This document shows positions 34,878-44,443 of a stretch of 64,000 bases of DNA, in pieces; the stretch's first letter is position 1; each line of letters begins with the position of its first letter. Source of the DNA: Microvirga arsenatis (GTDB lineage Bacteria; Pseudomonadota; Alphaproteobacteria; Rhizobiales; Beijerinckiaceae). The position numbers and the translations under genes are program-made. Below the pieces are notes generated by a model. The model had not been told where the DNA came from, did no database searches, and worked only from the letters and a program-made list of their open reading frames with translations. The DNA lies in assembly GCF_009910705.1 (NCBI RefSeq), contig NZ_JAAAXJ010000004.1:186001-250000 (forward strand), in the 5' to 3' direction.

Positions 34878-35168
34878 GGACAGTCTCCCCTTCCGTTTTG
34901 TTGGGAAGTGAAGCTCAACTTTAAAAAGGCAAGAATAAGGCGACTATTTTTTTTGAAGACCCAATCATACTTCAGAGGGATGCTGTGGTAGCCGAAATCT
35001 AGCCTGATCCTGGTTTTCGAAGGTATTTTATAGCCTGAATAACGTTGCCAATAAGCGCGCGGGATTTTTCACCTTTGCGTGATCTCTGGATCGCGGCTCT
35101 ACCCTCATTGCCCCGTTGTTCTAGCTTAGGCTTTCTGCCGCTCCATGCTGTCGAGGGTCCCTCGCCCG

Positions 35169-36719
35169 ATGCCGAACCCTGCCCCATCGCCGCAAGTCGC
35201 CATTGTCGGCGCAGGTCCGGGAGGACTGGCATCCGCCATGCTGCTGGCCCGGGAGGGGATTCCGGTCACGATCTTCGAGCGGGAGCCGGCGGTCGGCGGG
35301 CGAACCCGCACGATCCACGCCCCTGGGGGCTACAAGTTCGACATCGGCCCCACCTTCTTCCTGTACCCGCGGGTGCTGAAGGATATCTTCGAGGCCTGCG
35401 GCGAGCGGCTGGAAGACCATGTCGAGCTGAGGCGCCTCGATCCGCAATACCACCTCGTCTTCGAAGGCGGCGGCTCCATCCGCGCCACTTACGACTTGGA
35501 TCGCCTCGAACGAGAGATCGCCCGGCTCGCTCCGGCCGATGCCCGCAACGTGCGGCGATTCCTCGACGACAACCGGGATAAGCTCGAAGCCTTCAGGCCC
35601 GTGCTCGAACAGGCTTTCTCGAGCCCGGCGGATCTGTTCTCGCCGGCGATGCTCGCGGCGCTGCCGAAGCTCAGGCCGTTCTCGAGCGTCGACGGCGACC
35701 TCAAGCGCTATTTCGCCGACCCGCGCGTGCGCCTCGCCTTCTCGTTCCAGACGAAGTATCTCGGCATGTCGCCGTTCCAGTGCCCGAGCCTGTTCACGAT
35801 CCTCTCGTTCCTCGAATACGAGCACGGCGTGTTCCATCCCATGGGCGGCTGCGGCGCGGTGTCCGAGGCCATGGCGAACGTGGCGCGCAGGATGGGCGTC
35901 GACATCCGCCTGAACACGCCGGTGGACCGCATTCTCTACGAAAACGGCGAAGCGGTCGGCGTCGAGGCCGGCGGCGAGCGCTTTGCGGCGGGCTCGGTGG
36001 TGGTGAACGGCGATTTCGGACATGCCATGCGGCGCTTGGTGCCGGAGGCGATGCGTCCGCGCTGGAAAGACAAGAAGCTCGATCGCGCCAAGATCTCCTG
36101 CTCCACCTTCATGCTCTATCTCGGCATCGAAGGCGATCTCGGCGACCTTGCCCATCACACGATCCTTCTGTCGAAGGAATACGAGCGCAACATTCACGAG
36201 ATCACGAACGGCATTCTCCCCGAGGAGCCGTCGATCTACGTGCACCATGCCGGCGTCACCGATCCGTCGCTGGCGCCGAAAGGACATGCGAGCCTCTATG
36301 TGCTGGTGCCGGTGCCGAATCTGCGCTGCGGCATCGACTGGGCGCGCGAGGCGCCGCGCTACCGCGCCGTCGCGCTGGAGCGCCTCAAGCTCCTCGGCCT
36401 TCGCGACATCGAAAGCCGCATCCGCTTCGAGCGCGTGGTGACGCCGCGAGGCTGGCAGGACGAGTTCGCCGTGTTCGAGGGCGCCACCTTCAACCTCGCG
36501 CACAACCTCACGCAGATGCTCTACTTCCGGCCGCACAACCGCTTCGGCCGCAACGTGTATCTCGTGGGCGGCGGCACCCATCCCGGCAGCGGCCTGCCGG
36601 TGATCTACGAGGGCGCCCGCATCACGACGCGCCTGCTGCTCGAAGACCGGGAGAGGCGCCGCGCGGGTCAGGACCGGGCGAAGCCCGCAGCCGCGCCCGT
36701 GGGCGAGGCCGCCGTATAA
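35169..36719 (+). CDS. CrtN/CrtI-type carotenoid desaturase, probable squalene/diapophytoene desaturase
   Basis: A 516-residue FAD enzyme of the phytoene-desaturase family. It has the dinucleotide fold AIVGAGPGGLASAMLLA, FEREPAVGGRTRTI, YKFDIGPTFFLYP, the mid-protein FHPMGGCGAVSEAMA, and the C-terminal GGGTHPGSGLPVIYEGARIT that marks CrtI/CrtN desaturases. In the squalene route it would introduce double bases into the C30 chain to give a coloured polyene. The start at 35169 has GAGGG upstream; 35145 is an alternative. It heads a long carotenoid operon. Which of the two Crt proteins here is desaturase and which is oxygenase is inferred from the C-terminal motif only. Confidence 0.82.
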   Translation: MPNPAPSPQVAIVGAGPGGLASAMLLAREGIPVTIFEREPAVGGRTRTIHAPGGYKFDIGPTFFLYPRVLKDIFEACGERLEDHVELRRLDPQYHLVFEGGGSIRATYDLDRLEREIARLAPADARNVRRFLDDNRDKLEAFRPVLEQAFSSPADLFSPAMLAALPKLRPFSSVDGDLKRYFADPRVRLAFSFQTKYLGMSPFQCPSLFTILSFLEYEHGVFHPMGGCGAVSEAMANVARRMGVDIRLNTPVDRILYENGEAVGVEAGGERFAAGSVVVNGDFGHAMRRLVPEAMRPRWKDKKLDRAKISCSTFMLYLGIEGDLGDLAHHTILLSKEYERNIHEITNGILPEEPSIYVHHAGVTDPSLAPKGHASLYVLVPVPNLRCGIDWAREAPRYRAVALERLKLLGLRDIESRIRFERVVTPRGWQDEFAVFEGATFNLAHNLTQMLYFRPHNRFGRNVYLVGGGTHPGSGLPVIYEGARITTRLLLEDRERRRAGQDRAKPAAAPVGEAAV

Positions 36720-36730
36720 GGGAGCATGAC

Positions 36731-36838
36731 ATGAGCCGCATCGGATTGCTTGCCATCCTCTTCCTCGCTCCGGCGCCCAAGCCGCCGGCCCCATGGCCGA
36801 GGAAGGCCCGGTGACGGTCGCAGATCAGGCCCGGTAGA
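36731..36838 (+). pseudogene. Possible frameshifted small exported-peptide gene
   Basis: From ATG 36731 a signal-peptide-like start (MSRIGLLAILFLA) reads to a stop at 36814 after 27 codons. A one-base shift near 36770 instead continues as GAQAAGPMAEEGPVTVADQAR with a stop at 36836-36838, and this frame offers a natural signal-peptidase site (AQA-A). The two halves fit one small secreted protein broken by a frameshift. It may be a decayed gene or a sequencing error. Confidence 0.3.
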
Positions 36839-36844
36839 ACCGCC

Positions 36845-37942
36845 ATGCTGTGGCGCGCCTATGCCCTTCTGTCCCACGGAGGAGACCGGATCGGTCTCGG
36901 CTCCTTCGGCCTCGGCGGATGGCGCCTTCCCGCCGGCATCCCCTCCTTCCGCAGGCCCGATGACGCCTTCAGGGCGCTCGAGGAGATCGACACCGCGATC
37001 TGGTCGGCCAGCGCCCTGTCCGCCTGCGCCGAGAGCGGCCTGCTCACGCGCCTCGGGCAGCCCCGGACTCCCGCCGAACTCGGCGCGGCCCTGACCCTAC
37101 CGCCGACGATCGTGAGAAGCCTTCTCGACGTGCTCGCGGGCTTCGGTTTCGTCACCTGGAGCGATGGGAGGGCGCAGGCCACCCCGGCTCTGATGCCCTT
37201 CACCTCGCCCGACGGCGCCGAGACCTTCAAGGCCGCCCTGCGCGCCCCGCTGCTGCAGGCGGAGGACTTCCGCCGCAGGCTCGAAGCGCGCACGCTCACC
37301 CTCGAGGGCTGGTCGCACACGGATGCGGCCATCATCGAAGCCCAGGGCGCCCTAACCCGCCACTGGACGACCCAGGCCGTGCCGAAGCTGAAATTCCTTC
37401 CCGGCCTCGTGCCTCGGCTCGAGCGGCCCGGGGCGGCGCTTCTCGACGTGGGGGCGGGCGCCGCCGGCCTGTCGATCGCCCTCTGCCGCCACTTCCCGCG
37501 GCTGTGCGCCGTTGCGCTCGAGCCCGCCTCTCATCCGGCCGCGCTCGGAGAGCGGCATGTGCAGGAGGAAGGTCTTGCCGATCGCATTGCGATCCGCAGG
37601 CAGCGCGTGGAGCACCTGGACGACGAGGGGGCTTTCGACCTGGCCTTCCTGCCCCAGATGTTCCTGCCGGACGAGATCGTGGAGGAAGCCGTCAGGCGCG
37701 TGTTCCGCGCCCTGCGGCCGGGCGGCTGGCTCCTGGTCGCGGCCCTCTCCCAGGAGGGCGGGAGCACCGCATCCGCCGTCAACCGGCTCAAGAACCTGCT
37801 CTGGGGCGGCAACACGCGGGGCGTGGCCCAGATCAAGCCGCTCCTGGAATCCGCCGGTTTCGATCCGGTGATCCGATCCCCCGGCCGGCAGGCGCTGCGC
37901 ATGGTCTGCGCCCGCCGCCCAAACCTTCGTGATTTGCCTTGA
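36845..37942 (+). CDS. SAM-dependent methyltransferase with N-terminal winged-helix (O-methyltransferase type)
   Basis: A 365-residue protein. Residues about 45-110 look like the dimerisation winged helix of CrtF/hydroxyneurosporene-type O-methyltransferases (IWSASALSACAESGLLTRL, RTPAELGAALTLPPTIVRSLLDVL). The catalytic domain has GAALLDVGAGAAGLSIALC (SAM-binding loop) and RALRPGGWLLVAAL. It lies between the two Crt genes, so a carotenoid carboxyl or hydroxyl group is the likely acceptor. No ribosome site is obvious before the ATG at 36845, so the start is less sure. Confidence 0.75.
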   Translation: MLWRAYALLSHGGDRIGLGSFGLGGWRLPAGIPSFRRPDDAFRALEEIDTAIWSASALSACAESGLLTRLGQPRTPAELGAALTLPPTIVRSLLDVLAGFGFVTWSDGRAQATPALMPFTSPDGAETFKAALRAPLLQAEDFRRRLEARTLTLEGWSHTDAAIIEAQGALTRHWTTQAVPKLKFLPGLVPRLERPGAALLDVGAGAAGLSIALCRHFPRLCAVALEPASHPAALGERHVQEEGLADRIAIRRQRVEHLDDEGAFDLAFLPQMFLPDEIVEEAVRRVFRALRPGGWLLVAALSQEGGSTASAVNRLKNLLWGGNTRGVAQIKPLLESAGFDPVIRSPGRQALRMVCARRPNLRDLP

Positions 37943-38024
37943 ACTGGATTATCGCATTCCTAGAACCAACACATCTGGACACGTGCCTCGGCGAGACCGG
38001 GCGCGTGCTCCGCGGGAGGACATC

Positions 38025-39560
38025 GTGAGCGCTCGAGGAACTTCGGTTGCAGTGATCGGCGGAGGACTGGGCGGCTTGGCGGCGGCCTGCGTCGCGGCCG
38101 CTCGGGGCCATAAGGTTACGCTCTACGACAAGAATCCCTGGATCGGCGGCAAGGCTGCCGTGCTGCACGAGGCCAGCTTCCGGTTCGACATGGGGCCGAC
38201 CATCCTCACCGTGCCGCGGGTGCTGGAGCGCATCTTCGCGGAGGCCGGGCGCAACCTCTCCGACTATCTCGACCTCGTGCGGCTCGATCCGCAATGGCGC
38301 TGCTTCTTCGACGACGGCACGCGGATCGACCTGCAGGAGAACATCGATTCCATGGCGCAGGCCATGGACCGCTTTGCTCCGGGCAAGGGCGCGGGCGACG
38401 GATACAAGCGCTTTCAGGAGATCTCGGCCCATCTCCACGACATCTCCAACCGCTTCTTCTTCTGGAAGCCGGTGGAGGATCTCTTCGACACCATCAACAT
38501 CCGCGCCAACATGAACCCTTCCACCCTGCGCGATGTGCTGTCGCTGCGCATGGGCTCGTCGGTGGCCGGCACGATCCGCTCCAAGGTGAAGGACGAACGC
38601 CTGGCGCAGATGCTCGACCATTTCACGCAATACGTGGGCTCCTCGCCCTATGGCTCGCCCGCCGTGCTCTGCGCCATCGCGCATATGCAGGCGGCGGACG
38701 GCGTCTGGTATCCCATGGGCGGCACCCGCGCGGTCGCGGAGGCGCTGGCGAAGCTCGCAACCGAGCTCGGCGCCGTCATCAGAACCGACAGCGACGTGGC
38801 CTCGCTCAAGATCGAGAACGGCACGGTCACGGGCCTCGTGCTCGCAGGCGGCGAGGTGGCGCATTACGACAACGTCATCTCCAACATGGATTCGATCCGC
38901 ACGTACCGAGAACTCGTCGGCGGCGAGGTGGGCGAGCACTACGCGCGCAAGGATTTCGAGCCGGCCTGCTCCGGCGTGGTGCTCTATCTCGGGCTCAACA
39001 GGCGCTACGATCACATCCTCCACCACGATTTCGTGTTCTCGCGCGATCCGGAGGAGGAGTTCGACTCCATCTACCGCAAGGGCGAACCCGCGCCCGATCC
39101 CACCTGCTATCTCGCGGCTCCCGCCGCGACGGATCCGACGGTAGCGCCGGAAGGCGGCGAGGCGCTCTACGTGCTCGTCCACACGCCCTACCTTCGCCCG
39201 CACCATGACTGGTCGCAGATGTTCCCAGCCTATCGCCAGGTGATCCTCGACAAGCTCAAGCGGACGGCCGGCATGGAAGACATCGAGGAGCGCATCGTCG
39301 TCGAGCGCCACCTCACGCCGCAGGACATCCACGACCGCTACAAGGTGCTCAACGGCGCCATCTACGGATTGGCGAGCCACGGCAAGTTCATGGGCGCGTT
39401 CAAGCCGGGCAACCGCAGCCGGCAGGTGCGCGGACTCTACCTCGCCGGCGGCGCGGCCCATCCGGGACCGGGCATGCCGATGGTGATGATGTCGGGCTGG
39501 ATCGCCGCCGATGCGCTCGACACGGATTGCAAGGCGGCGAATCTACGGAACGTGTCTTGA
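38025..39560 (+). CDS. CrtN/CrtP-type FAD carotenoid desaturase or terminal oxygenase
   Basis: A 511-residue FAD enzyme of the CrtI/CrtN/CrtP family, starting with GTG at 38025 after GGGAGGA. It has VAVIGGGLGGLAAACVAAA, GGKAAVLHEASFRFDMGPT, GVWYPMGGTRAVAEAL and the C-terminal GGAAHPGPGMPMVMMSGWIA. The last motif differs from the desaturase-type THPGSGLPV of the first Crt protein and is nearer to oxygenases that oxidise terminal methyl groups of C30 carotenoids (CrtP/CrtNb). The 82-base gap from the methyltransferase gene may hold an internal promoter, which I could not define. Confidence 0.78.
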   Translation: MSARGTSVAVIGGGLGGLAAACVAAARGHKVTLYDKNPWIGGKAAVLHEASFRFDMGPTILTVPRVLERIFAEAGRNLSDYLDLVRLDPQWRCFFDDGTRIDLQENIDSMAQAMDRFAPGKGAGDGYKRFQEISAHLHDISNRFFFWKPVEDLFDTINIRANMNPSTLRDVLSLRMGSSVAGTIRSKVKDERLAQMLDHFTQYVGSSPYGSPAVLCAIAHMQAADGVWYPMGGTRAVAEALAKLATELGAVIRTDSDVASLKIENGTVTGLVLAGGEVAHYDNVISNMDSIRTYRELVGGEVGEHYARKDFEPACSGVVLYLGLNRRYDHILHHDFVFSRDPEEEFDSIYRKGEPAPDPTCYLAAPAATDPTVAPEGGEALYVLVHTPYLRPHHDWSQMFPAYRQVILDKLKRTAGMEDIEERIVVERHLTPQDIHDRYKVLNGAIYGLASHGKFMGAFKPGNRSRQVRGLYLAGGAAHPGPGMPMVMMSGWIAADALDTDCKAANLRNVS

Positions 39561-40396
39561 GGCAGGATGCGAGCAGCGCCGCGAGGAACGATGCACCGCG
39601 TCACGGCGCGGACCGGTCCCCCGTGGCGCTGCGCTCGCCCCTGCTCCACCGCTTCATGGTCTCCACCTTCCGCCGCTACTTCACGCGGCACATGAACGCG
39701 CTGCGGATCGCGGCATGGAGCAGTCCCGCCGGTCTGCAGCCGGGCCCGGTGATCGTCTATTCCAACCATCCGGCCTGGTGGGACGCGGCGGTCTACATCC
39801 TCGCCGCCGACCGTTTCTTCCCCTCCTTCGAGAGCTATGCTCCCATCGATGCCGCGATGCTCAAGCAATACGGCGTCTTCGGCCGCATCGGCGCCTTCGG
39901 CGTGGATCTCGACAGCCCGCGCGGCGCCGCGCATTTCCTGAAGACGAGCGCCGAGATTCTCTCGTCGCCGAACCGTGCGCTCTGGATCACCGCGCAGGGG
40001 CGATTCGGCGACGCGCGCGAACGCCCGCTCGCTCTCAAGCCCGGCGTGGCGCGCCTCGTGGAGCTTGCTCCCGGCTGCACGGTGCTGCCGCTCGCCATCG
40101 AATACGGCTTCTGGCTTGAGCGCGGAGCGGAGGCGTTCATGGCCTTCGGCCAGCCGATGCGCGGGGCCGATCTCCTCGCGCTGTCGCGCACCGAGCGCCT
40201 GCAGCATCTCGAATCAGCCCTCACGGCCACCCTCGACCGCCTGAGCGCCGACGTGCAGAGCCGCGATCCGGCGCGCTTTCGCGCCGTGCTCGAAGGGCGT
40301 GCCGGCGTGGGCGGCGTCTATGACGGCTGGCGGCGGCTGACGGCAATCCTCCGCGGGCGCCGCTTCGACCCCTCGCACCAGGGGCGCGCGCCATGA
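39557..40396 (+). CDS. PlsC-like acyltransferase of the carotenoid operon
   Basis: A protein of about 279 residues with the 1-acylglycerol-phosphate acyltransferase fold. The catalytic H-x4-D is in SNHPAWWDAAV, and the substrate-binding block is ALWITAQGRFGDARERPLALKPG. The best start is TTG at 39557, which overlaps the preceding stop (TTGA); an ATG at 39657 would trim 33 residues. A fatty acyl transfer to the glycosylated carotenoid, as the unrelated CrtO does for staphyloxanthin, fits its place next to the glycosyltransferase, but is inference. Confidence 0.78.
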   Translation: MRQDASSAARNDAPRHGADRSPVALRSPLLHRFMVSTFRRYFTRHMNALRIAAWSSPAGLQPGPVIVYSNHPAWWDAAVYILAADRFFPSFESYAPIDAAMLKQYGVFGRIGAFGVDLDSPRGAAHFLKTSAEILSSPNRALWITAQGRFGDARERPLALKPGVARLVELAPGCTVLPLAIEYGFWLERGAEAFMAFGQPMRGADLLALSRTERLQHLESALTATLDRLSADVQSRDPARFRAVLEGRAGVGGVYDGWRRLTAILRGRRFDPSHQGRAP

Positions 40397-41505
40397 CGGT
40401 GCTCGGCCTGATCCTTCTCGCGCTCGCCGCCCTGCCCTTCGCGCTCGTGCTCATGAATCTCGCGACCTTGCGCGCCACGCCCCGCCGCGCCCCGCAGGGC
40501 GACGTGCTGGTCTCGATCCTCATTCCCGCCCGCAACGAGGCGACGAACATCGGCGCCGCCCTCGCTGCGGCGCAGGGGAGCGTCGGCGTGCCTGTGGAGA
40601 TCCTTGTCATGGACGACGGCTCGACCGACGGCACGGCCGAGATCGTGCGCGCCCATGCCGCCCGCGATGCGCGGGTGCGCCTGCTCACCGCCCCGCCCCT
40701 GGAGGAGGGATGGACCGGCAAGGTCCATGCCTGCCACCACCTCGCCAAGGCGGCGAAGGGCACGCATCTTCTGTTCGTCGACGCCGACGTGCGCCTGAGC
40801 CCGCACGCCGCGGCGCAGCTCGCAGGCCACGCGCAGGACGCGCAGGCGGGCCTCGTGAGCGCCGTGCCGCGCCAGGTGACGCGATCCGTCGGGGAGCTGC
40901 TCACCGTGCCGACGATCAACCTGCTGCTGCTCGGCTACCTGCCCATGGGCTTCATGCGCCTCTCGCGCGACCCGGGCCTCGGCGCGGCCTGCGGCCAGCT
41001 CATGCTCGCGGAGCGCGAGGCCTATCGCCTGAGCGGCGGCCACGCGGCGATCCGCTCGCGCATCCATGACGGCATCCAGCTCGCGCGGCTCTTCCGGCGC
41101 AGGGGCTTCATGACCGATCTCGTGCCGGGCGAGGATCTCGCCTCCTGCCGCATGTACACGCGGTTCGGCGAGGCCTGGAACGGCTTTGCCAAGAATGCGC
41201 ACGAAGGCATGGCCACGCCCGTCGCGCTGCCGGTCTGGACGGTGCTGCTGCTTGGCGGTCATGTGCTGCCCTTCGTCCTTCTTCCCTTCGTGCCGACGCT
41301 GCCGGTTCTCGCCGCGGCGCTCCTGTCGCTGGCCGCCCGCACGGCGGTGACGGTGGCCACGCGGGAGAACCCCTGGTCCATCCCGCTGCATCCCTTCACC
41401 ATCCTGGTGGGTCTCGCCATCCAATGGAGCGTGCTGCTGCGGATCGGCACCGCGCGCCGGGCCGGCTGGAAGGGGCGGCTCTATCCCGTGGAGGCGAAAC
41501 CATGA
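40393..41505 (+). CDS. Membrane glycosyltransferase family 2 (CrtQ-like)
   Basis: A 370-residue GT2 enzyme. An N-terminal membrane segment is followed by the catalytic domain with VSILIPARNEATNIGAAL, VMDDGSTDGTAEIV and LFVDADVRLSP (DxD metal site), then at least two C-terminal membrane segments. This layout matches CrtQ of C30 carotenoid pathways and HpnB-like hopanoid glycosyltransferases. It probably attaches a hexose to a carotenoid carboxylate. The ATG overlaps the acyltransferase stop. Confidence 0.83.
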   Translation: MTVLGLILLALAALPFALVLMNLATLRATPRRAPQGDVLVSILIPARNEATNIGAALAAAQGSVGVPVEILVMDDGSTDGTAEIVRAHAARDARVRLLTAPPLEEGWTGKVHACHHLAKAAKGTHLLFVDADVRLSPHAAAQLAGHAQDAQAGLVSAVPRQVTRSVGELLTVPTINLLLLGYLPMGFMRLSRDPGLGAACGQLMLAEREAYRLSGGHAAIRSRIHDGIQLARLFRRRGFMTDLVPGEDLASCRMYTRFGEAWNGFAKNAHEGMATPVALPVWTVLLLGGHVLPFVLLPFVPTLPVLAAALLSLAARTAVTVATRENPWSIPLHPFTILVGLAIQWSVLLRIGTARRAGWKGRLYPVEAKP

Positions 41506-43160
41506 GCGCCGCCGCAGCTCGGAACCCCAAGCGCCCCCGCGACGAGAACTTTCCCGTCGCCTCCCGCGTGCTCTCGCCCGAGCACCGGGACGCGGTGCTC
41601 GCCTTCTACGCCTTCGCGCGCATGGCCGACGACATCGCGGATGCGCCCGATCTCGGAGCGGCGGAAAAGCTCGCGCGGCTCGATGCGCTGGAGCAGGCGC
41701 TTGTGGCAGGCGATCCCGCCGTGCCGCAGGCCGCGCGGCTCCACGCGGCGGACAGGCGGCACGGGGCCGGCCTCGTGCAGGCGCGCGACCTGCTTCGCGC
41801 CTTCAGGCAGGACGCGGTCAAGGCGCGCTACAACGACTGGGCGGAGCTCATCGCCTATTGCCGCGTCTCGGCGAACCCCGTCGGGCGCTTCCTGCTGGCG
41901 CTGCACCGGGAGCCTGCCTCCGCGAAGGCGCCGGCGGATGCCTTGTGCACGGCGCTCCAGATCCTCAACCACCTCCAGGATTGCGGCGACGATCACGAGC
42001 GCCTCGGGCGCATCTACATCCCCCTGCGGTGGATGATGGGAGCAGGGTCGGAGCATGCCTTCTTCGAGCCGGGCCGCACGGCCCTGCGCCGCAGCGTGCT
42101 CGATGCCATGCTCGACCGCACCGACATGCTGATCGATCAGGCGTGCTGCCTGCCCGAACACCTGCAGAACCGGCGCCTGCGCGCCCAGAGCATCGCCACC
42201 CTCGCGCTCGCCCGCGCCCTGAGCCGGCGCCTGCGCCGGGGCGATCCGGTTCTGGAGCGCGTGCAGGTGAGCCGCACCGATATGGGCCTTGCATTCCTGC
42301 GGGGGCTTGGCGGCACCCTGCGCCCGCCGGCCGGCAGCGATGCCGCCGTGACGGCCGCAATGGTGCGCCGCTCGGGCTCCTCCTTCCGGCTCGGCATGCA
42401 GAGCCTCACCCATGAGCGCCGCCGGGCCATGCACGCGGTGTATGCCTTCTGCCGCGCTGCGGACGACATCGCCGACGGCGGCGCGCCGGCTTCCGAGAAG
42501 CGCGCCTTCCTGCAGGAATGGCGGCGCGAGCTCGACCGGCTGCACCGCGCGCCCGAGACGCCCATCGGCCGGGAGCTCGCCCGCGCCTCGATCCTGTTCA
42601 AGCTGCCGGTGGAGGAGTGCCATGCGCTTCTCGACGGCATGGAGATGGACTGCGCCGACCGGGTGCGGATTGCGAGCGACCATGAGCTCAGCCTCTACGG
42701 GCGCCGCGTGGCGGGCTCGGTCGGAGCCCTGTCGATCCGCATCTTCGGCGCGCCGGCGGCGCACGACTTCGCCCTCGGCCTCGGGCGCACCCTGCAGCTC
42801 GTGAACATCCTGCGCGACGTGGACGAGGATGCGGCCTGCGAGCGCGTCTACGTGCCTCTTGCGCGCCTCGCCCAGCTCGGCCTCCAGGACGCGCCGGCCG
42901 CAACCCTCGTGGCCGATCCCCGCTTCGCGCGCGTCTGCGAAGCCCTTGCCGAGGAGGCGCGTGCGGGCTTTAACGCGGCGGATGCCGCCCTGGCGCGGCT
43001 CGACCGCGCCGCGTTGAAGCCCGCGATCCTGATGATGGAGAACTACCGCCGCGTGCTCGACCGGCTGCAGGCGCGCGGCTGGGGCATGCGCCAGGGCCGC
43101 TTGCGCCTGAGCGCCGCCGACCGCCTCCACCTCCTCACCCGCGCCATGAGGCCTGCATGA
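41502..43160 (+). CDS. HpnC-HpnD fusion: bifunctional squalene-pathway prenyl synthase
   Basis: A 552-residue protein made of two squalene/phytoene-synthase domains. Residues about 1-278 are HpnC-like (ENFPVASRVL, Asp-rich DDIAD at about 42-46, second motif QDCGDDHERLGRIYIP at about 160). Residues about 285-552 are HpnD-like (GSSFRLGMQSL, DDIAD at about 321, NILRDVDEDAACERVYVP at about 437). HpnD joins two farnesyl-PP to presqualene-PP, and HpnC turns that into hydroxysqualene. Both aspartate motifs are kept in both halves, so both should be active. The two are normally separate genes. It overlaps its neighbours on both sides. Confidence 0.87.
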   Translation: MSAAAARNPKRPRDENFPVASRVLSPEHRDAVLAFYAFARMADDIADAPDLGAAEKLARLDALEQALVAGDPAVPQAARLHAADRRHGAGLVQARDLLRAFRQDAVKARYNDWAELIAYCRVSANPVGRFLLALHREPASAKAPADALCTALQILNHLQDCGDDHERLGRIYIPLRWMMGAGSEHAFFEPGRTALRRSVLDAMLDRTDMLIDQACCLPEHLQNRRLRAQSIATLALARALSRRLRRGDPVLERVQVSRTDMGLAFLRGLGGTLRPPAGSDAAVTAAMVRRSGSSFRLGMQSLTHERRRAMHAVYAFCRAADDIADGGAPASEKRAFLQEWRRELDRLHRAPETPIGRELARASILFKLPVEECHALLDGMEMDCADRVRIASDHELSLYGRRVAGSVGALSIRIFGAPAAHDFALGLGRTLQLVNILRDVDEDAACERVYVPLARLAQLGLQDAPAATLVADPRFARVCEALAEEARAGFNAADAALARLDRAALKPAILMMENYRRVLDRLQARGWGMRQGRLRLSAADRLHLLTRAMRPA

Positions 43161-44443
43161 CGAGCCGGCGCACCCATATCGTCGGAGCGGGAATCGCGGG
43201 CCTGAGCGCGGCCCTTGCGGTGACGGAGGACGGCGGCGAGGCCGTTCTCTACGAGGCCGCTCCGCACGCGGGCGGGCGCTGCCGCACGCTCCAGCCCGCC
43301 GGAGGCTTCGCCCACGACAACGGCACCCATGTGCTGTTCACGGCCAACGGGCGCGCCCTCAGCCTGCTGAAGACGGTCGGCGCACGCGAGCGCTGGTTCG
43401 AGCCCGAGCCCCAGGGCCTTCCCCTCTACGATGCGCGCGCCGGACAGATGCGCCGGGTCGGCCTGTCGCCCTGGTCCTGGCTTCTGCCGTCGCGCCGGCC
43501 GCAGGGCCTCGCCCTCGCCGATCTCGCGCGCATCCTGCGCCTCGTCTTCGCGTCGAAGGAATGTCCCGTCGCCTCCATCATCGGCAAGCGCCCGATCATG
43601 GACAGCCTGATCGAGCCGCTGACGGTGGCGGTGCTCAACACGCCGCCCTCGCAGGCTTCCGCGCAGCGGCTCGCCTGCGCCCTGCGGCAGCTCATCCGTC
43701 CGGGCGCCGGGCACCTGCTGGTGGCGCGCAACGGCCTGAGCGAGGACCTGATCGAGCCGGCCGTGGCCACCCTCCGGGCCAGGGGAGCCGCCGTTCTCAC
43801 CGGCCAGCGCCTGCGCATGCTCCTGGTCGCCAACGGGCGCGTCATCGGGCTCGCGCTCTCCGACCGCACCGTGATGCTGGGCCCCGACGACCGGGTGATC
43901 CTGGCGCTGCCGCCCTACGAGGTGGAGCGGCTCCTGCCGGACCTTTCCGTGCCGACGCGGTTCGAGCCCATCGTCAACGTGCATTACCGCATGCGGGGCC
44001 TGGAGCGTCCGCGCTTCGTCGGCTTCACCGGAGCGCTGGCCCAATGGGCGCTGATCAGGCGGGACCACGTGAGCGTGACCGTCTCCGCCGCGGATGCGGT
44101 GGTCGATCAGGACAGTGCCGCCGTGGCTGCCCGGATCTGGCGCGAGATCGCGCCCGCCCTGCGCGCGGTCGGGCTCGAGGCCTCCCCCGACCGGCAGCCC
44201 GAAACGCGCGTGGTGAAGGAAAAGCGCGCCACCATCCGGCAGGCCGCCGAGGCCCTGCCCCAGCCGCCCGTGCGGCCGCTCGCGAACCTGGCTCTGGCGG
44301 GCGACTGGATCGGCTCCCTTCCCGCGACCATCGAAAGCGCCGTGATGGCCGGCGAGCACGCCGCCTCTGTCCTGCACCATGCCCGGGGCACAAGGGCCAC
44401 CCTCTCGAAAGACCGAGCCTTGAAGACGGAGGATGCAGCATGA
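43157..44443 (+). CDS. hpnE: Hydroxysqualene dehydroxylase HpnE
   Basis: A 428-residue FAD amine-oxidase-fold enzyme that reduces hydroxysqualene to squalene. It has the N-terminal IVGAGIAGLSAALAV, APHAGGRCRTL, AHDNGTHVLFTAN and the C-terminal LALAGDWIGSLPATIESAVMAGEHAA typical of HpnE. Its gene overlaps the HpnCD fusion gene and ispH (ATGA at both ends). Together with HpnCD it completes squalene synthesis without a eukaryote-type synthase. Confidence 0.87.
   Translation: MTSRRTHIVGAGIAGLSAALAVTEDGGEAVLYEAAPHAGGRCRTLQPAGGFAHDNGTHVLFTANGRALSLLKTVGARERWFEPEPQGLPLYDARAGQMRRVGLSPWSWLLPSRRPQGLALADLARILRLVFASKECPVASIIGKRPIMDSLIEPLTVAVLNTPPSQASAQRLACALRQLIRPGAGHLLVARNGLSEDLIEPAVATLRARGAAVLTGQRLRMLLVANGRVIGLALSDRTVMLGPDDRVILALPPYEVERLLPDLSVPTRFEPIVNVHYRMRGLERPRFVGFTGALAQWALIRRDHVSVTVSAADAVVDQDSAAVAARIWREIAPALRAVGLEASPDRQPETRVVKEKRATIRQAAEALPQPPVRPLANLALAGDWIGSLPATIESAVMAGEHAASVLHHARGTRATLSKDRALKTEDAA

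Noticed and set aside
34878..35168. Defined promoter for the carotenoid operon
   Set aside because: The gap is AT-rich and must hold promoters, but candidates such as TTGCGT-N17-TCTACC match too poorly to list.
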